Of a DNA stretch of 64,000 nucleotides, positions 12,046-23,600 are shown piece by piece. The stretch spans positions 434,001-498,000 of the forward strand of contig JAXRKN010000032.1 of the NCBI GenBank assembly GCA_038502055.1. Reading direction: 5' to 3'. The notes beneath the pieces are model-generated. The model worked only from the letters and a program-made list of their open reading frames with translations, was not told where the DNA came from and searched no databases. The DNA comes from Tanytarsus gracilentus. Its lineage: Eukaryota > Arthropoda > Insecta > Diptera > Chironomidae. Position 1 is the stretch's first letter; every line of letters starts with the position of its first letter. Both the position numbers and the translations under genes were made by a program.

Positions 12046-12129
12046 TATGATTGAACACATTTAAACTATTACACTTTGTGATCACTCTTTTATATTGTAC
12101 AGCATTAATGTATGTATATTTTCAAAAAT

Positions 12130-13691
12130 TTAATTTAAATGCTTACTTTGATCTTTCAAGTATGCCACTTGAATTAAAATCGCTTCAGATATGTGTCCTT
12201 TTGAGCTGCAAGAATAACGGCCTTCGTCGTTACTTTTTAACATAGCAAGTGTTAGATAACTGATTCCATCTCCACTCTCAGTCCATATAGTATTTATTGT
12301 TGTAACTGATCCTTCAGAACGAGTCTTAAAAATAATTAAAAAATTGCTTATATTGGATTGGGCTAATTAATTTTTTTTTAATGTCTAAGCAACAATATAT
12401 TCTCTACCTTAAAATTTAAAGACTTTTCATTTTTCAACCATTCGATACATTTTTGTGAATTGTTTTCATACATTATTCCAAAGACACGGCATGTAAGTAG
12501 AATAGTTTCCCCTTCTTTTAAACCTTTTGAATTTTCGCCCTCTATATTTATACTTTGTTTTGCTTCTTGGTGAAAAGGTGAATCCATTTCCATCATTTCT
12601 TCATATTCTTTTGAGAAAGAATTATTTAAAATATGAATGCTTTACAACTGCATAGTTTTATAAAATGTTTATGTTTGTGTTTTAAAAAATAATGTCAAAC
12701 ATTTAATACTTAATGTTTAAATAGCAAGTCAAAAAGTTATTAAAAAGTTTTTTTTGTAAAAATTATTAAATTATTTTTTAAAGTTTCAATTTTATCTGCT
12801 CTTTAATTTTCTTTGAGAGTATATGAGTTTGGTTTCTGAAGAAGGCAAAGTCGATATCAACGGTTCGTTTATGTAAATGATTGACAAAAGCATGGTTTGC
12901 TATTTTTTCATGGAAAATTTTGAGAATAATTTTTGACGATGTTCTCTCAGAATGATTGAATTTTTTTCCGTTGAAATCGACTTTCCCTTTTTCAGAAATT
13001 CATATTATGAGGTTTTATTGCAATACTCTTTATTTAATCAAATTAATTAACTTAATTCAATTAAGTTTGAATATCTTAAAAATATCTAAAATCACATAGA
13101 AATAAATTAGTTTCTAAAATAATTTTTGAAGTACCTTTACTTTGACTTTTTACAAGAAGATTTATATTTAATTTCATTTTAGGATCTGTATTTAGTTGAC
13201 ACTCATAAAAACCTGTGTCTTGGGTTTTCACTTTTGTTATGAGTAAACTCCAATCGTTTTCGTCTACACTATTTTCGTGATTAACTTTAAACCTTGTGTC
13301 AGAAGAGAATGTTAATAGCCCTGCAGTTAATATCTGTAGATCCTTATTACGTATCCAAAAAACTAGTCTATCAGCAAGATTTTCTACACCACATGACAAA
13401 ATTACATCAGCTCCTTCATAAGTTTGAACAAAAGTAGGCACTTTAAGGAAACGAGGGAATTTTGGTTGATCTGATTCTATAATTACGAATAGAATCATTT
13501 TAAAAAAAATTAGGTGCAACGTGCAGGCGCCAAAAAAAGAAACAGATGTTTTTAAAATAAAAATTTACTCAATGATCTCATTATTTACCTCTTTTTGCAA
13601 AATTAGTTCTTAACGGTGAATCCAGGTTAAAAAGAGTTGATGCTGATAGGGTACGAATGATGCTCATGTGCAATAATATTAGCAATAACAT
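12130..13691 (-). CDS. dpr/DIP-family two-Ig-domain cell-surface protein (divergent copy)
   Basis: Read as four exons: 13589-13691, 13135-13476, 12408-12607 and 12130-12324, all joining in phase. The first encodes a hydrophobic signal peptide starting MLLLILLHMSIIRTLSA. The second is a full Ig domain with the dpr hallmarks FWIRNKDLQILTAG and DTGFYECQLNTDP. The last two form a second Ig domain with cysteines in LLTCRVFG and DEGRYSCSSKG. Such proteins are heterophilic neuronal recognition molecules in flies. Ig2 is poorly conserved compared with the neighbouring dpr gene. The last exon either reads to a stop (12130-12132) with no membrane anchor or splices at 12147 (AAA|GTAAGC) to an unidentified exon. 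The neighbour on the same strand suggests tandem duplication. Confident in the family, unsure of the 3' end. Confidence 0.82.
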
Positions 13692-13710
13692 TTTGTCGCA
13701 GCTTATTTGA

Positions 13711-13876
13711 GTCCTACGTGGGACATGAAAACCGTTGGGGCCGTAAATTTAAATAAAAGTATACTTTTTGTATACAATTGTCTATTGAAAATACGTTGGG
13801 GCCGAGATTTAAATTTTATTTGTATGAGGATTTTTTGAATTTTAACGGTAACATTTGGCCATGTCCCACGCAGGCT
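13711..13876. mobile_element. Small inverted-repeat element just upstream of the divergent dpr-like gene
   Basis: CCTACGTGGGACATG at the left and CATGTCCCACGCAGG at the right are inverted repeats with one mismatch. The interior carries CGTTGGGGCCG twice. It lies about 20 bp upstream of the dpr-like start codon, so it probably sits in the 5' UTR or promoter. A relative with TTACGGCCG motifs follows at about 14282-14345. No clear target duplication was seen. Confidence 0.55.
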
Positions 13877-13879
13877 AGT

Positions 13880-14900
13880 AATAAAAATTTATACTGCTTT
13901 TTGTTTTTGGACTTTAGAACTCACAAATCATAACTGTTAATCTGACACAGTATTATTTATCATTAATCAAATTTACAAAATATTTTTTTTAAATGAATGA
14001 AAATATTGTAAAATTTTATTTTCTTTACTCCTTCGCACGCTTTTCACAACTGTTTACGACTTTCAACCGAGAGAGAACGATTTTTCTCTGGTAATATTTT
14101 TCGAAGCCCCACGAAGTGAAAAGGAAGTTATTTTTAGATTTTTCTTTGGCTGTACGTTTCTTATTGGAATTGTTTCATATTTATGCGTGAAAATTTCAAA
14201 CTACTTGTTTAAAAATAGCAGAACAGTTGTTTTTTTAAAAACAATTCAACACATTTAAAGTGCGTTTTTTCTACATATCTTATTTACCACGTGGGTGCAT
14301 TAAGAAACCGTTACGGCCGAAAAAATACGTTACGGCCGAGATTTGAACATAAGGGGAAAGGAAAATTAAGAAAAAAATTCGCTGCGGTGAAATTTCAAAT
14401 TCAAGGGGAACGTAAAAAATTAAGATGGAGAATATTTTTTCTGATTTATCATTGTGAAAAATTTAAAAAGTTTAAAATTGCATTTGAAATAGGTGTTAAA
14501 TAGTTTTTCTCGTGTCAATATTCAAAGAAATTAAAACGGAACTCTCATTTTTCTTAGTTGGAACTATTGACCATTAACCTCTCAATAGATGGCGCCACTT
14601 TTTCCCTAAAATAACCGGCCATAGTTGAAAGATCGGTTAACGGATTTTGGTAAATATTTAAACATAAATCTGAACTCGAGCTTCCTGATCAGGGAGCAAA
14701 ATGTAAATATTTACTTCCTTTGTCCTGAGCTAGGGTTAAATACGTGGACCCGTGTGATTTAAAAAATAAATAAAAATACTGCTAAAGTATGTAAACGTCC
14801 TAAATGTTTTATTCTTTATAGAGTTACAATATTATAAAAGATTTGTTTGAAGAAATGTTTTAGAATTTAACCTATTTTTGAACTGATTTTTAGATTTTTA
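13880..14900. other. Intergenic stretch between the two dpr-family genes
   Basis: No coding exon was recognised. The only structured piece is 14282-14345, where CCACGTGGG and two TACGGCCGA motifs echo the element at 13711-13876. The rest is AT-rich sequence with no support for a gene. Confidence 0.5.
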
Positions 14901-14901
14901 G

Positions 14902-17900
14902 TCACCTTTTTAACAAGATTATTTTATCAACTTGTAATGTGATATAATGTTGTGTACAGGTCAATTTAAAGATATTACATATGACTAACAATAGAATAAA
15001 AAAAATATGAGAACTTGGAATATGAACAGCACAGCTTGTCTGCATGGCTTGCGGAGTCTCTCCTGCAAAACATAGAAAAAAACATTACTACCTTTAAGCT
15101 TATAGTAGAACACTTGCTTACCATTGAGCACGTGAACAATAACTGAGGCAGATAGAGCTCCAATTGGAACACATGTAAAGTTCCCATTGTCACTGAAGGT
15201 TGCTTTTGTAAGTAATAATCGACTTGTCGTTCCGCTTTCAGTTTTCTCTTGCTCTAGACTCACACCTCCTCTTTCAGAATCATAATTTATAATTTCTGTA
15301 CCGTGATACCTAAATTTGCAGAGAAATTAAAAAGATTAATCCTAAATTTAATATAAATACTTAATTAATGTAAATACTTAATTATATAAATTAAAAACGT
15401 TTTATAAAGTTTTTTCAATCAAGAAAGTGTTCACACATGAACAACCAAGTGAATTTGGATCACTAATCAAAAAATGATTTAGTCATATTTTACTTTTTTC
15501 GTGATAGCTTAAAAATATATAAAATGTACTAATGTACATAGTCTAAAAAATTCTCGATATTACCTAAGTTAGAATTAAACAGAATTTAATGAACTTACCA
15601 CGAAATGACTGAGCCAAAAATATTTACTTGGCATGTAAGAGATATTGTCGATCCTTTTTTTATGTAAAGCTCTTGAGATCCAATTATTTGAGCCTTCGTA
15701 GCTGCACAAAAAGAGAGAAAAAGTCAAAATGAAAATTAAGTGAGTGAGCTTTTTACAGTTTTTTCTTTGAATCTGCAGTAATAATATTAGATAAAAATAA
15801 TTAGGGCCCTAAATAGATTGCAAGACAACAACTCTTGAAACATTTTTATATATTTTGTCCTTTTGTTGGCTATAAATAAAAAAGTACCTGAAATTTTATT
15901 GGTTTTCTCGTTTTCATCTTCTTTAAAACCTGTTTAAATTTAAAAACAGAATTTTTTTGAGATTAACGCCTAGAATTTTAAAAATGAAAATTTTCTTCTA
16001 CCCTCCCCTGTTTTTTTATAAGGTGGCACCTTAGTAAAAAGTTGTTTTCATTAAATTTTATCAAAAAATTTAAAAAATATTCGAGAAAATAAATTTAAAA
16101 ACATAAATTTTAAACAACATGCTGTTAATTTCGCTGAAAATTCATGAAATCTATAGCCACAAGTGGCTAATAAAACAAGTGGCGCCACCTTATAACCAAA
16201 AAACAGGGTAAATTAAAACAATAGTTGAAAAATAAATTTCAGGGTTGAAAGTGAAAATTAAAGCAGTTGGTCGGAACTTAATTTTAATTTAAAAAGCTTT
16301 ACTTTATTAATATTGATTCGTCTTACTTTCAATGAAAAGATTGACAGCATAGTTGATTTTTGGCTCAGTATTAACCTATTTTTAATTGAGATTTTAGACG
16401 AAAGTCTTGTAAACATTAAGCAACTCACTTGACACTCATAAACTCTGTAAAGAAATGAACATTGTAAAAAATAAACCTGAAGCGATTTTGATTTACCCTG
16501 AATCTTTAGGTTGAGCGTATTCTATTTTTAAGTTCCATTCGGTGTTTTTATGTTGAATCACAGAAAAACGCTATAATTAACATTACGGAAATAATTAAAT
16601 TTATGTTTTTGGATGATAAGGAAGATATTATATTATAAAATGAGTAATGATTGAATGAGAAACAAATTCAACTTCCTTAATTGTCAATTTTCATTGAAAC
16701 TTATAATTATTTCGACTTCGATTGAAATCGGAGGGCGGGGTGGAATATGGGATCTACCACAGGCCTCCAGACACAAAACTGACGGTTCCGTATAGTTCCT
16801 TGCATCCGTGGGCGCATCGAAAAGCTGATTTGAGAGTATGGATATCGAATAGTCAACGTTCCACTTAGCGAAGAGGAGTATCAAAAAGAATTTCTATATG
16901 GTGGATACGGCAGTGACGAACGGATACGAGGAAAGTCTAATAATTGAACTGATCGAAAAGCATGCTAAAAAGAAGAAAAAAGAGAGCATAACAACACTAT
17001 CGAAGCTCCACGATGAAAGTGCAGGACCGGTAGGACGAAGAATGTTGGGAGTGACTTACTGTCCACCGTTGTCTGACAGAATGAAAAAGTAGCTCGTCGA
17101 AAAAGAATAGCCACCTATGACGTCACAAGAGGATCATTGGCAGATCTTCTCATAAACTTAAAAGACACGAGAGCGGAAGAGCAAAAATTGGGGTTTATGA
17201 GATTGAGTGTGGGGGTGGATAGAGGTAGAGGAAAAAAGAAGAGGGGGAGATGGAAGGAGATAGGGGTGGAAAGTGAGAAATGGATGAGATCATTGTTGGA
17301 AAGGGACCCATGGGGAAAGGGCTGTTAAAAGGGCCGTGTTGCGTGGGGGTTTTTACTTCGGGGTGAAAATTTGGTTATTTGGACGATGCACCTATAAAAT
17401 CGAAACCTATGAAAGTTTTGGTGATGATCGAGAGCGGATAGGAGAAATTTCTCAGTCTGATTGAGTACTCTGAAGATGACATATCGTATGTCGAAATAAT
17501 TATAAGTTTCAATAAAAATTGACAATTAAGGAAGTTGAATTTGTTTCTCATTCAATCATTGACTCATTTTATAATATTACGGAAATAATTAAGCATTGAT
17601 TGTATATTTTTTTGCGTATACTAACTTGATCTCCGGTGTAAAGAAAATTGTTAGATGTTAAAATATGCAGCTGAAAAAAGTAATTGTTTATATGGAAATG
17701 TTCTGCAACATTTTCAACTTACATCTCTTTTGCGGATCCAACTGACCTAAAATTAATAACAAGAGTTAAGCCAAATAGGAAAACGAAAGCGTATTCATTC
17801 CTAGCTGAAGTCAAAGGAAATTCTTCTTCTTTTTCGAATTGTTTTAAATCGTAGTTCGAACTATTGATCGTTAAAACCGGTATAAGTCAATTTTTTAGAT

Positions 17901-18053
17901 TTTTACGCCACAACTAGTGTTTAAAATATTTATTACTTACCGTTCTGTCACCTTTGTTTTTGACAACACAGTTTAATATAGCAACATCATTGATGATTGT
18001 TGAGACATTTCTCGGATAAAAATTCTCGAAGTAGGGAGAATCACTTTTTGAAC
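14902..18053 (-). CDS. dpr: dpr-family (defective proboscis extension response) two-Ig receptor, 5' end not found
   Basis: Ten exons join in phase: 17941-18053, 17723-17746, 17626-17670, 16497-16570, 16429-16444, 16327-16375, 15888-15929, 15599-15701, 15122-15309 and 14902-15062. Ig1 is spread over six of them and shows the dpr signature VSWIRKRD + LHILT, then WNLKIEYAQPKDSG, VYECQ and VNTEPK. Ig2 carries LYIKKGSTISLTC, WYHGTEIINYDSERGGVS and the closing VIVHVLNGETPQAMQTS. The C-terminus is a hydrophobic stretch (HIFFILLLVICNIF), consistent with membrane anchoring. dpr proteins pair with DIP partners to specify synapses in flies. The signal-peptide exon was not identified and may be upstream of 18053. 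The intron between 16571 and 17625 is filled by a Penelope-like element. Which of the many dpr paralogues this is cannot be told here. Confidence 0.9.
16006..16208. mobile_element. Small inverted-repeat element in a dpr intron
   Basis: CCCTGTTTTTTTATAAGGTG at the left mirrors CACCTTATAACCAAAAAACA at the right, making inverted ends of about 24 bp with a small indel. A flanking TA on each side is possible. There is no coding capacity. It lies between the linker exon (15888-15929) and the last Ig1 exon (16327-16375). Confidence 0.6.
16599..17575 (+). mobile_element. Diverged Penelope-like element with inverted terminal copies, in a tiny dpr intron
   Basis: An exact 17-bp duplication ATTACGGAAATAATTAA flanks it (16582-16598 and 17576-17592). 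The last ~85 bp reappear inverted at the left end (about 16632-16712), the inverted pseudo-terminal-repeat layout known for Penelope-like elements. Broken coding traces include VPLSEEEYQKE, NGYEESLI and LADLLINLKD, which parallel the better preserved copy at 35201-36775. Stops and frameshifts make it dead. The host intron would be about 61 nt without it. Confidence 0.8.
17470..17496 (+). other. Hammerhead-ribozyme-like motif at the 3' end of a Penelope-like element
   Basis: CTGAAGA, one base, a 6-bp stem GACATA/TATGTC closed by TCG, then GAAA. The arrangement resembles the CUGANGA-stem-GAAA core of hammerhead ribozymes, which are reported in Penelope-like elements. One unpaired T between core and stem is not canonical, so ribozyme activity is doubtful. 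The same layout with a different stem sequence occurs at 36678-36704. Confidence 0.45.
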
Positions 18054-20057
18054 CTTTAAAGGGGAATGGAATGAAGAAGGACTTATTAAATTAACTTCAA
18101 CAACATGCACTGGAGTTATAATTTTTTGAAAATTTCAGTTCAGTCAGAATGAAAAAATGCCATTATACTCACGATTATTTTCAATAGCAACAAAACTGTC
18201 TGATGTTAAGGACGCCCCGACATATTTAATATTAAAAAAATTATTCATAAAGATGGAAACCATTAGCATATTAACTGTATTCAGTGTGGAAAAATCTTTA
18301 AAAATCAATTTCATTTTTAATTTTTTTATGCTTTATCGCAATTTCATGAATTGTTGAATCCAAACTGTAATCCATATTTCAACTACAGGGCACAGTTAAA
18401 AATTTATTCATAACTGTGCTAATTGAAAAATTGGTATGTTGTTGTGAATAATTTCACATTAATTAAAATTAATTCTTTGTGAAATACTCAGCAATAAATC
18501 TCGCAAAATTTCAGTCTCCAGTTGAGTGGTCATTAAGCCATAAACAATTTAATACACTGCAGGCATTTTCGTCATTGCGATTTTCTCTACCTACACATAC
18601 ATCTCTGTCAATAAAATCCACTTTTAAGTACTTAATCAAATTTACTATTTTTTGACTGCACGATGCTGACAAAACTTTATAAGCGCTATCCGATCTGAGC
18701 ATACACAAAATTAATAGCTGTTTTAATTTTTTTATCAATGATCTCAATTCTTAAGCTTTCTATTCAATTTTCGTATTCATACGAATTTTCATTTGCTTGC
18801 AACCATTTTTCGCAAAATAATATTGCATAAGCTTTTTATTCTATTCATTCTCATTTAATTTGAATTCCGGTCCTCCATTTGCTGATTGATTAATGATTAA
18901 TAGAATAATGAAGAAACACTTTCCGAGTTCTAACCAAAATATTTAAAATAATGACTTATCAATAATAATTACAGTTCTAAGTTCCATACATACAAGTCTT
19001 TTAAAATATCAATAAGACTTTATGTATTAAGAATTTGTTGAGAAATGAACTGCAAAATCGTATCTTTGATCTAATGGATAGAATTCCACAGAGCTTAGGG
19101 TAATCATTGTTATCTCAGTTTTGTGTAGCCTTTAATGTCGTTTATAAAGGATCTTTCAACGGTCACATGCTCACTTAACCACCTTAAACACAAAACAATT
19201 AAAAAAACCAATTCAAATATCCATGGAAACTGTTAATCATGTTCACAAAAATCTTTTGTACTCATAGATAGAGTAAAATTTTTAAAATTTTTGATGGATT
19301 TGCATATTTTTTAGAACAGACAATAGAAAACTGGTCTGTCATACACACAGAATTCTATAGAAAATTTTCTCCTTGCGACGCTATGGAGAAATAATGATTC
19401 TTGTTGTGCTTTCTTCAATCTTTTACGACAACTGTTTAGGTGAAATTGAGTTTGCAATAAAGGAACTGGAATTGGGAGAGAAAACGATAATTTGAAGATA
19501 CAATTTCCAGGCAATTACACTTCCAGTACATCTGCGCATTAAAAACAAAATCTTTCTAAAAAGTTCACTTGCCAGATTTTTTGTAGTATCAGCAACTTAA
19601 ATCTAAATCAGGCTAATAGTTATAAGTAAGGTAAGATGGGAATCGTATTTGGGACGGTAAAAGTTAAATTCACTTCAAAATCGACAGTTTATTTAAATTC
19701 TGGGGAAATTAAAATTCGAGTCCGATTTTATTTCAAATCGCAAATTCAAAGAGCTTTTTAACTTTTCATTTATCTCTCTCTCATCTCTTAATTTTGCTTT
19801 CTCTCTCATGAGCACACTTTTAATTTCTTTAATTCTATATAAATAAATGCATCTGAAAAAATCATCACAATCGGCTTGGGCCATAAACTGACAGTCCAAT
19901 TTCGACATCAATATATTGAAAGCTTTAGTAGTAAAAACGATAGTTGGTTGTAAAAAAATGATAAATGAAAAATGATCCTCTAAGACTTTTGCGGCCACCT
20001 ATCCGGTTGAGTTTTTATTAAAACAAGTCTAGTCAGAATATTTGAGAATACATTCAT
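18054..20057. other. Region without a supported gene, upstream of dpr
   Basis: About 2 kb of AT-rich sequence. The dpr signal-peptide exon should be upstream of 18053 on the minus strand but I could not place it. A 101-codon open frame on the minus strand (19693-19998) has charged, helix-like composition but matches no family I know and was not accepted. Confidence 0.4.
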
Positions 20058-20638
20058 TCAAGACGCAGCATATTTTCTATAGTTGCTTATAAATCCAGCA
20101 ATGTCACCTGTTGATCGGAGGAAATCTTTCATGGCTTGAAAATTTTTATGTAGAGGATTTAAAGCTGACACTAAAATATTTAAAATAAGCATATAGATTA
20201 AAGAGAGTTAACTAGGTACTTACATTCAAAATCTTCTGTGGCTGGATCATAGATAAACTTTAAATAACCATTTTTGATTTCAGGAAATTCAAGTTTAACT
20301 TCAAGGAAGTTTTTATTTATGTCACCGCCATAATGCTCAATCGATGCCTTTACATTGAGATATTTAAGATAATTCTTCATCTCCTCACTTATTTTATCTG
20401 AATCATTTTTAACAAGAACATCCAGAACTGAAAACTTTCGACGGACTTCCTCATTTCTGTCCAATAGATTCTCTTGGTTGACTTGTCCCACTAGAAGGGC
20501 TTGTTTTTCATTTTGCAATTCTTGAATCTTATTAGCCCGCTGAATTTCTAATTTTTCTTTATATAAAACTAATTTTTCTTGTTCCTGAAGCAAATCGAGC
20601 ATATCAAACTCCAACGATCTTATAATTTCATTACTCAT
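20058..20638 (-). CDS. Spc25: Spc25-like kinetochore protein (NDC80 complex subunit)
   Basis: Two exons, 20224-20638 and 20058-20170, join across a 53-nt intron in phase and give about 175 residues, somewhat shorter than the usual 200 to 225. Residues 1-70 are a charged coiled coil (MSNEIIRSLEFDMLDLLQEQ onward). From about residue 95 the sequence has the compact alpha/beta layout of the Spc25 globular domain: FLEVKLEFPEI, GYLKFIYDPATEDFE, then LNPLHKNF and a last helix DIAGFISNYRKYA near the C-terminus. Spc25 pairs with Spc24 and links the NDC80 microtubule-binding arm to the inner kinetochore. The match rests on the overall order and the C-terminal helix rather than on strong identity, as Spc25 evolves fast. 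Another small RWD-type kinetochore protein is the alternative. Confidence 0.68.
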
Positions 20639-23600
20639 TTTCTTTTTAGATTCTTTTTTAATTAAATTGATCTTTATTTGATATTTTTTACCTAAATTAT
20701 TTTATTCTTAGTAAAATTAAATTAAAATTGAGCAGCAGAAAAATATTATTGTTGTGTGGTGAAAAGTGGTGAAAAAGTTTATTTTTCATCTTCTATAACG
20801 ACAATTCTAGAGATTTAAATTATGAACAACCGTTATATATATAATTGACACCAATGAATTAATTCTATTAAACTAGAAAGTTTGTAGGAGGACTGTGGAG
20901 GACGCGTTAAAGCGCAACCAATATAATAATCTTCAATTAAATTTTATAGCCATGCCCCAAAATTCTACCTAAGCTGATTAAAACATTATTATTTTAAAAA
21001 ATTAAGTGAAGATTAAAATTTTCACTTTTTTCGCCTTTTCGCTTTTCTTTGACTCTTTATTTTCAATTCTAAACGATTTCTCATCATTACTTTTTTTTAT
21101 CAATGACTCTTGCCCTACAAAAATTTTTATATTTTGAACTTATTCTCCTTAAAATTTCCCCTAAATTCTCATTGGATTCTTGTTAGAGCGCTATAAATTA
21201 AACATTGCTATTCAAAGTTTTATTATAATTAGATATGGATATTAATAAAAGTTTCAGAATTGATCGTTTCTTTGTTACTAAGTTATAATCACAAGAGTTA
21301 ATAAAAATATATAGCGGAGCTATAAAATGTCATATAGAATTAATTAATTTAGTTAAATTTTTAAAACGTTCTCAACATCAACATTGCCATCTTTGAGCAA
21401 ATTTTGAATAATCCGAGACTGAAATAGCCGAGACAAAAAAGGTTGAGTGATTTTTTTTAAAAATAGAAAAATACGTTTTTGTTATTTCTCTAAGATAATA
21501 TTATTATTGTTCTACTCGTTGCGTTGTTATATTAATATTTAACTAATAGGTATATAAAAGGTATTCATATGTGAGCAAAGCATTGACTAAAATGCCTTGA
21601 TGCGCTCAATTTTATACGAATAACGCATGATTCATGGTTTTATTTGCCTTCATTCGACAAATTTTGACTAGAAAATCTAATTGTTAAATTTAAGAAGATT
21701 AATTATTTAATGAAGATGATAGACAATAATTATAAGAAGAACCTAATTTTTTATCAGAACATTTGTCATTTTTTTGTTATCAATCACTCGCAACAACACT
21801 CTAACTTGATTAGTCCACCAACACGTGGTAAAAAACGTACAAAATTATATCTTAGTTTTATCCCTGGTTTTATCTTATTTTCAAAGTATTTAATAATATT
21901 AAATAACAATATTATTTGTATACATTTAATGATTTCGGATTTTAAAAAATATATTAAGTATTGAATTAAAATCTATGCACGTTTTATCCTAATGCTTTTC
22001 ATTTTAAAAGAATATCCTTGTAAAATTTTTTAAGTTTCATTTAAATTTCTTTAGTTATAATAATTCTATATAAATTCTATTAAATAAAAATTTCTATCAA
22101 CTTTAACCATTTTTGTAATGTTTTTAAAAGTTAGATTTTAATAAAAAATAAATTTTTTTTACACATATACGTATAGCTCATTATTGGCTAAAGCTGCAAT
22201 GGAAATTTCGAAAATCTGAAGGTTTTTCAATAATGTTACGTCACTTAAAATTTCATTTAATGCAATAATTGCTGTACTCATTTTCTAATTAAGTACAGAT
22301 ATATCACGCGCCTTAAAAAATAATTGTTTTTAAAAAAATTATAGTCGTAAATTTTTTTGATTTGCCTTTCGTCCTCTAAACTTTAAATTTTCTTAGACTA
22401 CCTCTATGTTCTCAACCCTTGATAAAATTGCTTCATTTATATACACCACTTGATGAGTATGCAAGTAAAGAAGGGTTTCACTCGATTACTGGTATACACC
22501 ACTTGAAGAGCATCAAAATTTTTTAAATGATTTTTAAACATTTTTATTTAACCTCAAAACTGCCCTAGCCAGATAAAAATTTTACAAAAAAAGAGACAAT
22601 CGAAATAATCAGAAAACAATTTAAATCCGATTTGAATAACATGCCACGTTAAGGGGCTGCTTGGGACCAACATGAATAATATCGGTGAAATGAAAACATT
22701 TAAAAATCGATTTGGTATACATTCGCGGTTAAATGGAAGTTTAATGATGATACAGTACACAATATGCATGCTTGATAAAATATAATTATTTTCATATATT
22801 AAATTTCGCATAAGGAATAGAATTTATTTACGACTTAATTAAAAATTCAAAAGCTAAAAACCCAGAATAGCAGAGTTTTAGATTAAATGTAAATTTAAAT
22901 GAAAGAAAATGTATAAAAGTGAAGCCAATGACTGAAAATTCTTGTGAGGTCTCTCGATTTTTTCTTTTTACTAAGTTTCCTTAGAGCCACGGCGTGAAGA
23001 AGATTATTTCCTTTTTGCTTTTTGCACATGATGACCTATAAAATAATATTGAAGAAAATCCACCTGTTGTACAACATTATTTCCCCTCAAAAAAAATTTT
23101 TTCCTCTCATACAGCCTGTTGAATGAATGGAGAGAAATTTTCCTCTCAATCTCTGTTTGGAGCTCTTTACAGAAAGTTATAAAAGGATGAAAATCGCGCA
23201 TTTCTTTCTCAGTATCATTCAAAATTTAGATTGTGAACCAGAAAAGCTAACAGAAGAGAAAAAACAAACCAAGCAGAAGAAAATATTTTCAAACTATTTA
23301 ATTTCTTGCTAAAAATGTTTTTATTTAACGAATGTTTAGTTCTAAAGCAGTTTTGATTTAAATTATGGTAAAAAAGTGATTTGATTTTATCATAGATTTT
23401 AAATTGAAATTTTAACTGCACATACCATAGAAATTTTATTCTATTTTTAACTACAACAATTAACATAGAAAGAAAGAAAAAAATCTAAACCAACAGGTGT
23501 ATGAAGAATGTACCGTCAGATAGCAAAAGTTATATTTTTTCATAAAGTACAATCTGTAATACCAAAAATTTTAATGATGACGTTTTGAGATAAAATGTAA

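Noticed and set aside
19693..19998. 101-codon minus-strand open frame with coiled-coil-like composition (RIKEIKSVLMREKAKLRDER)
   Set aside because: No start or splice context I trust, no family likeness, and a length reachable by chance. It could be a real exon, but the sequence alone does not show it.
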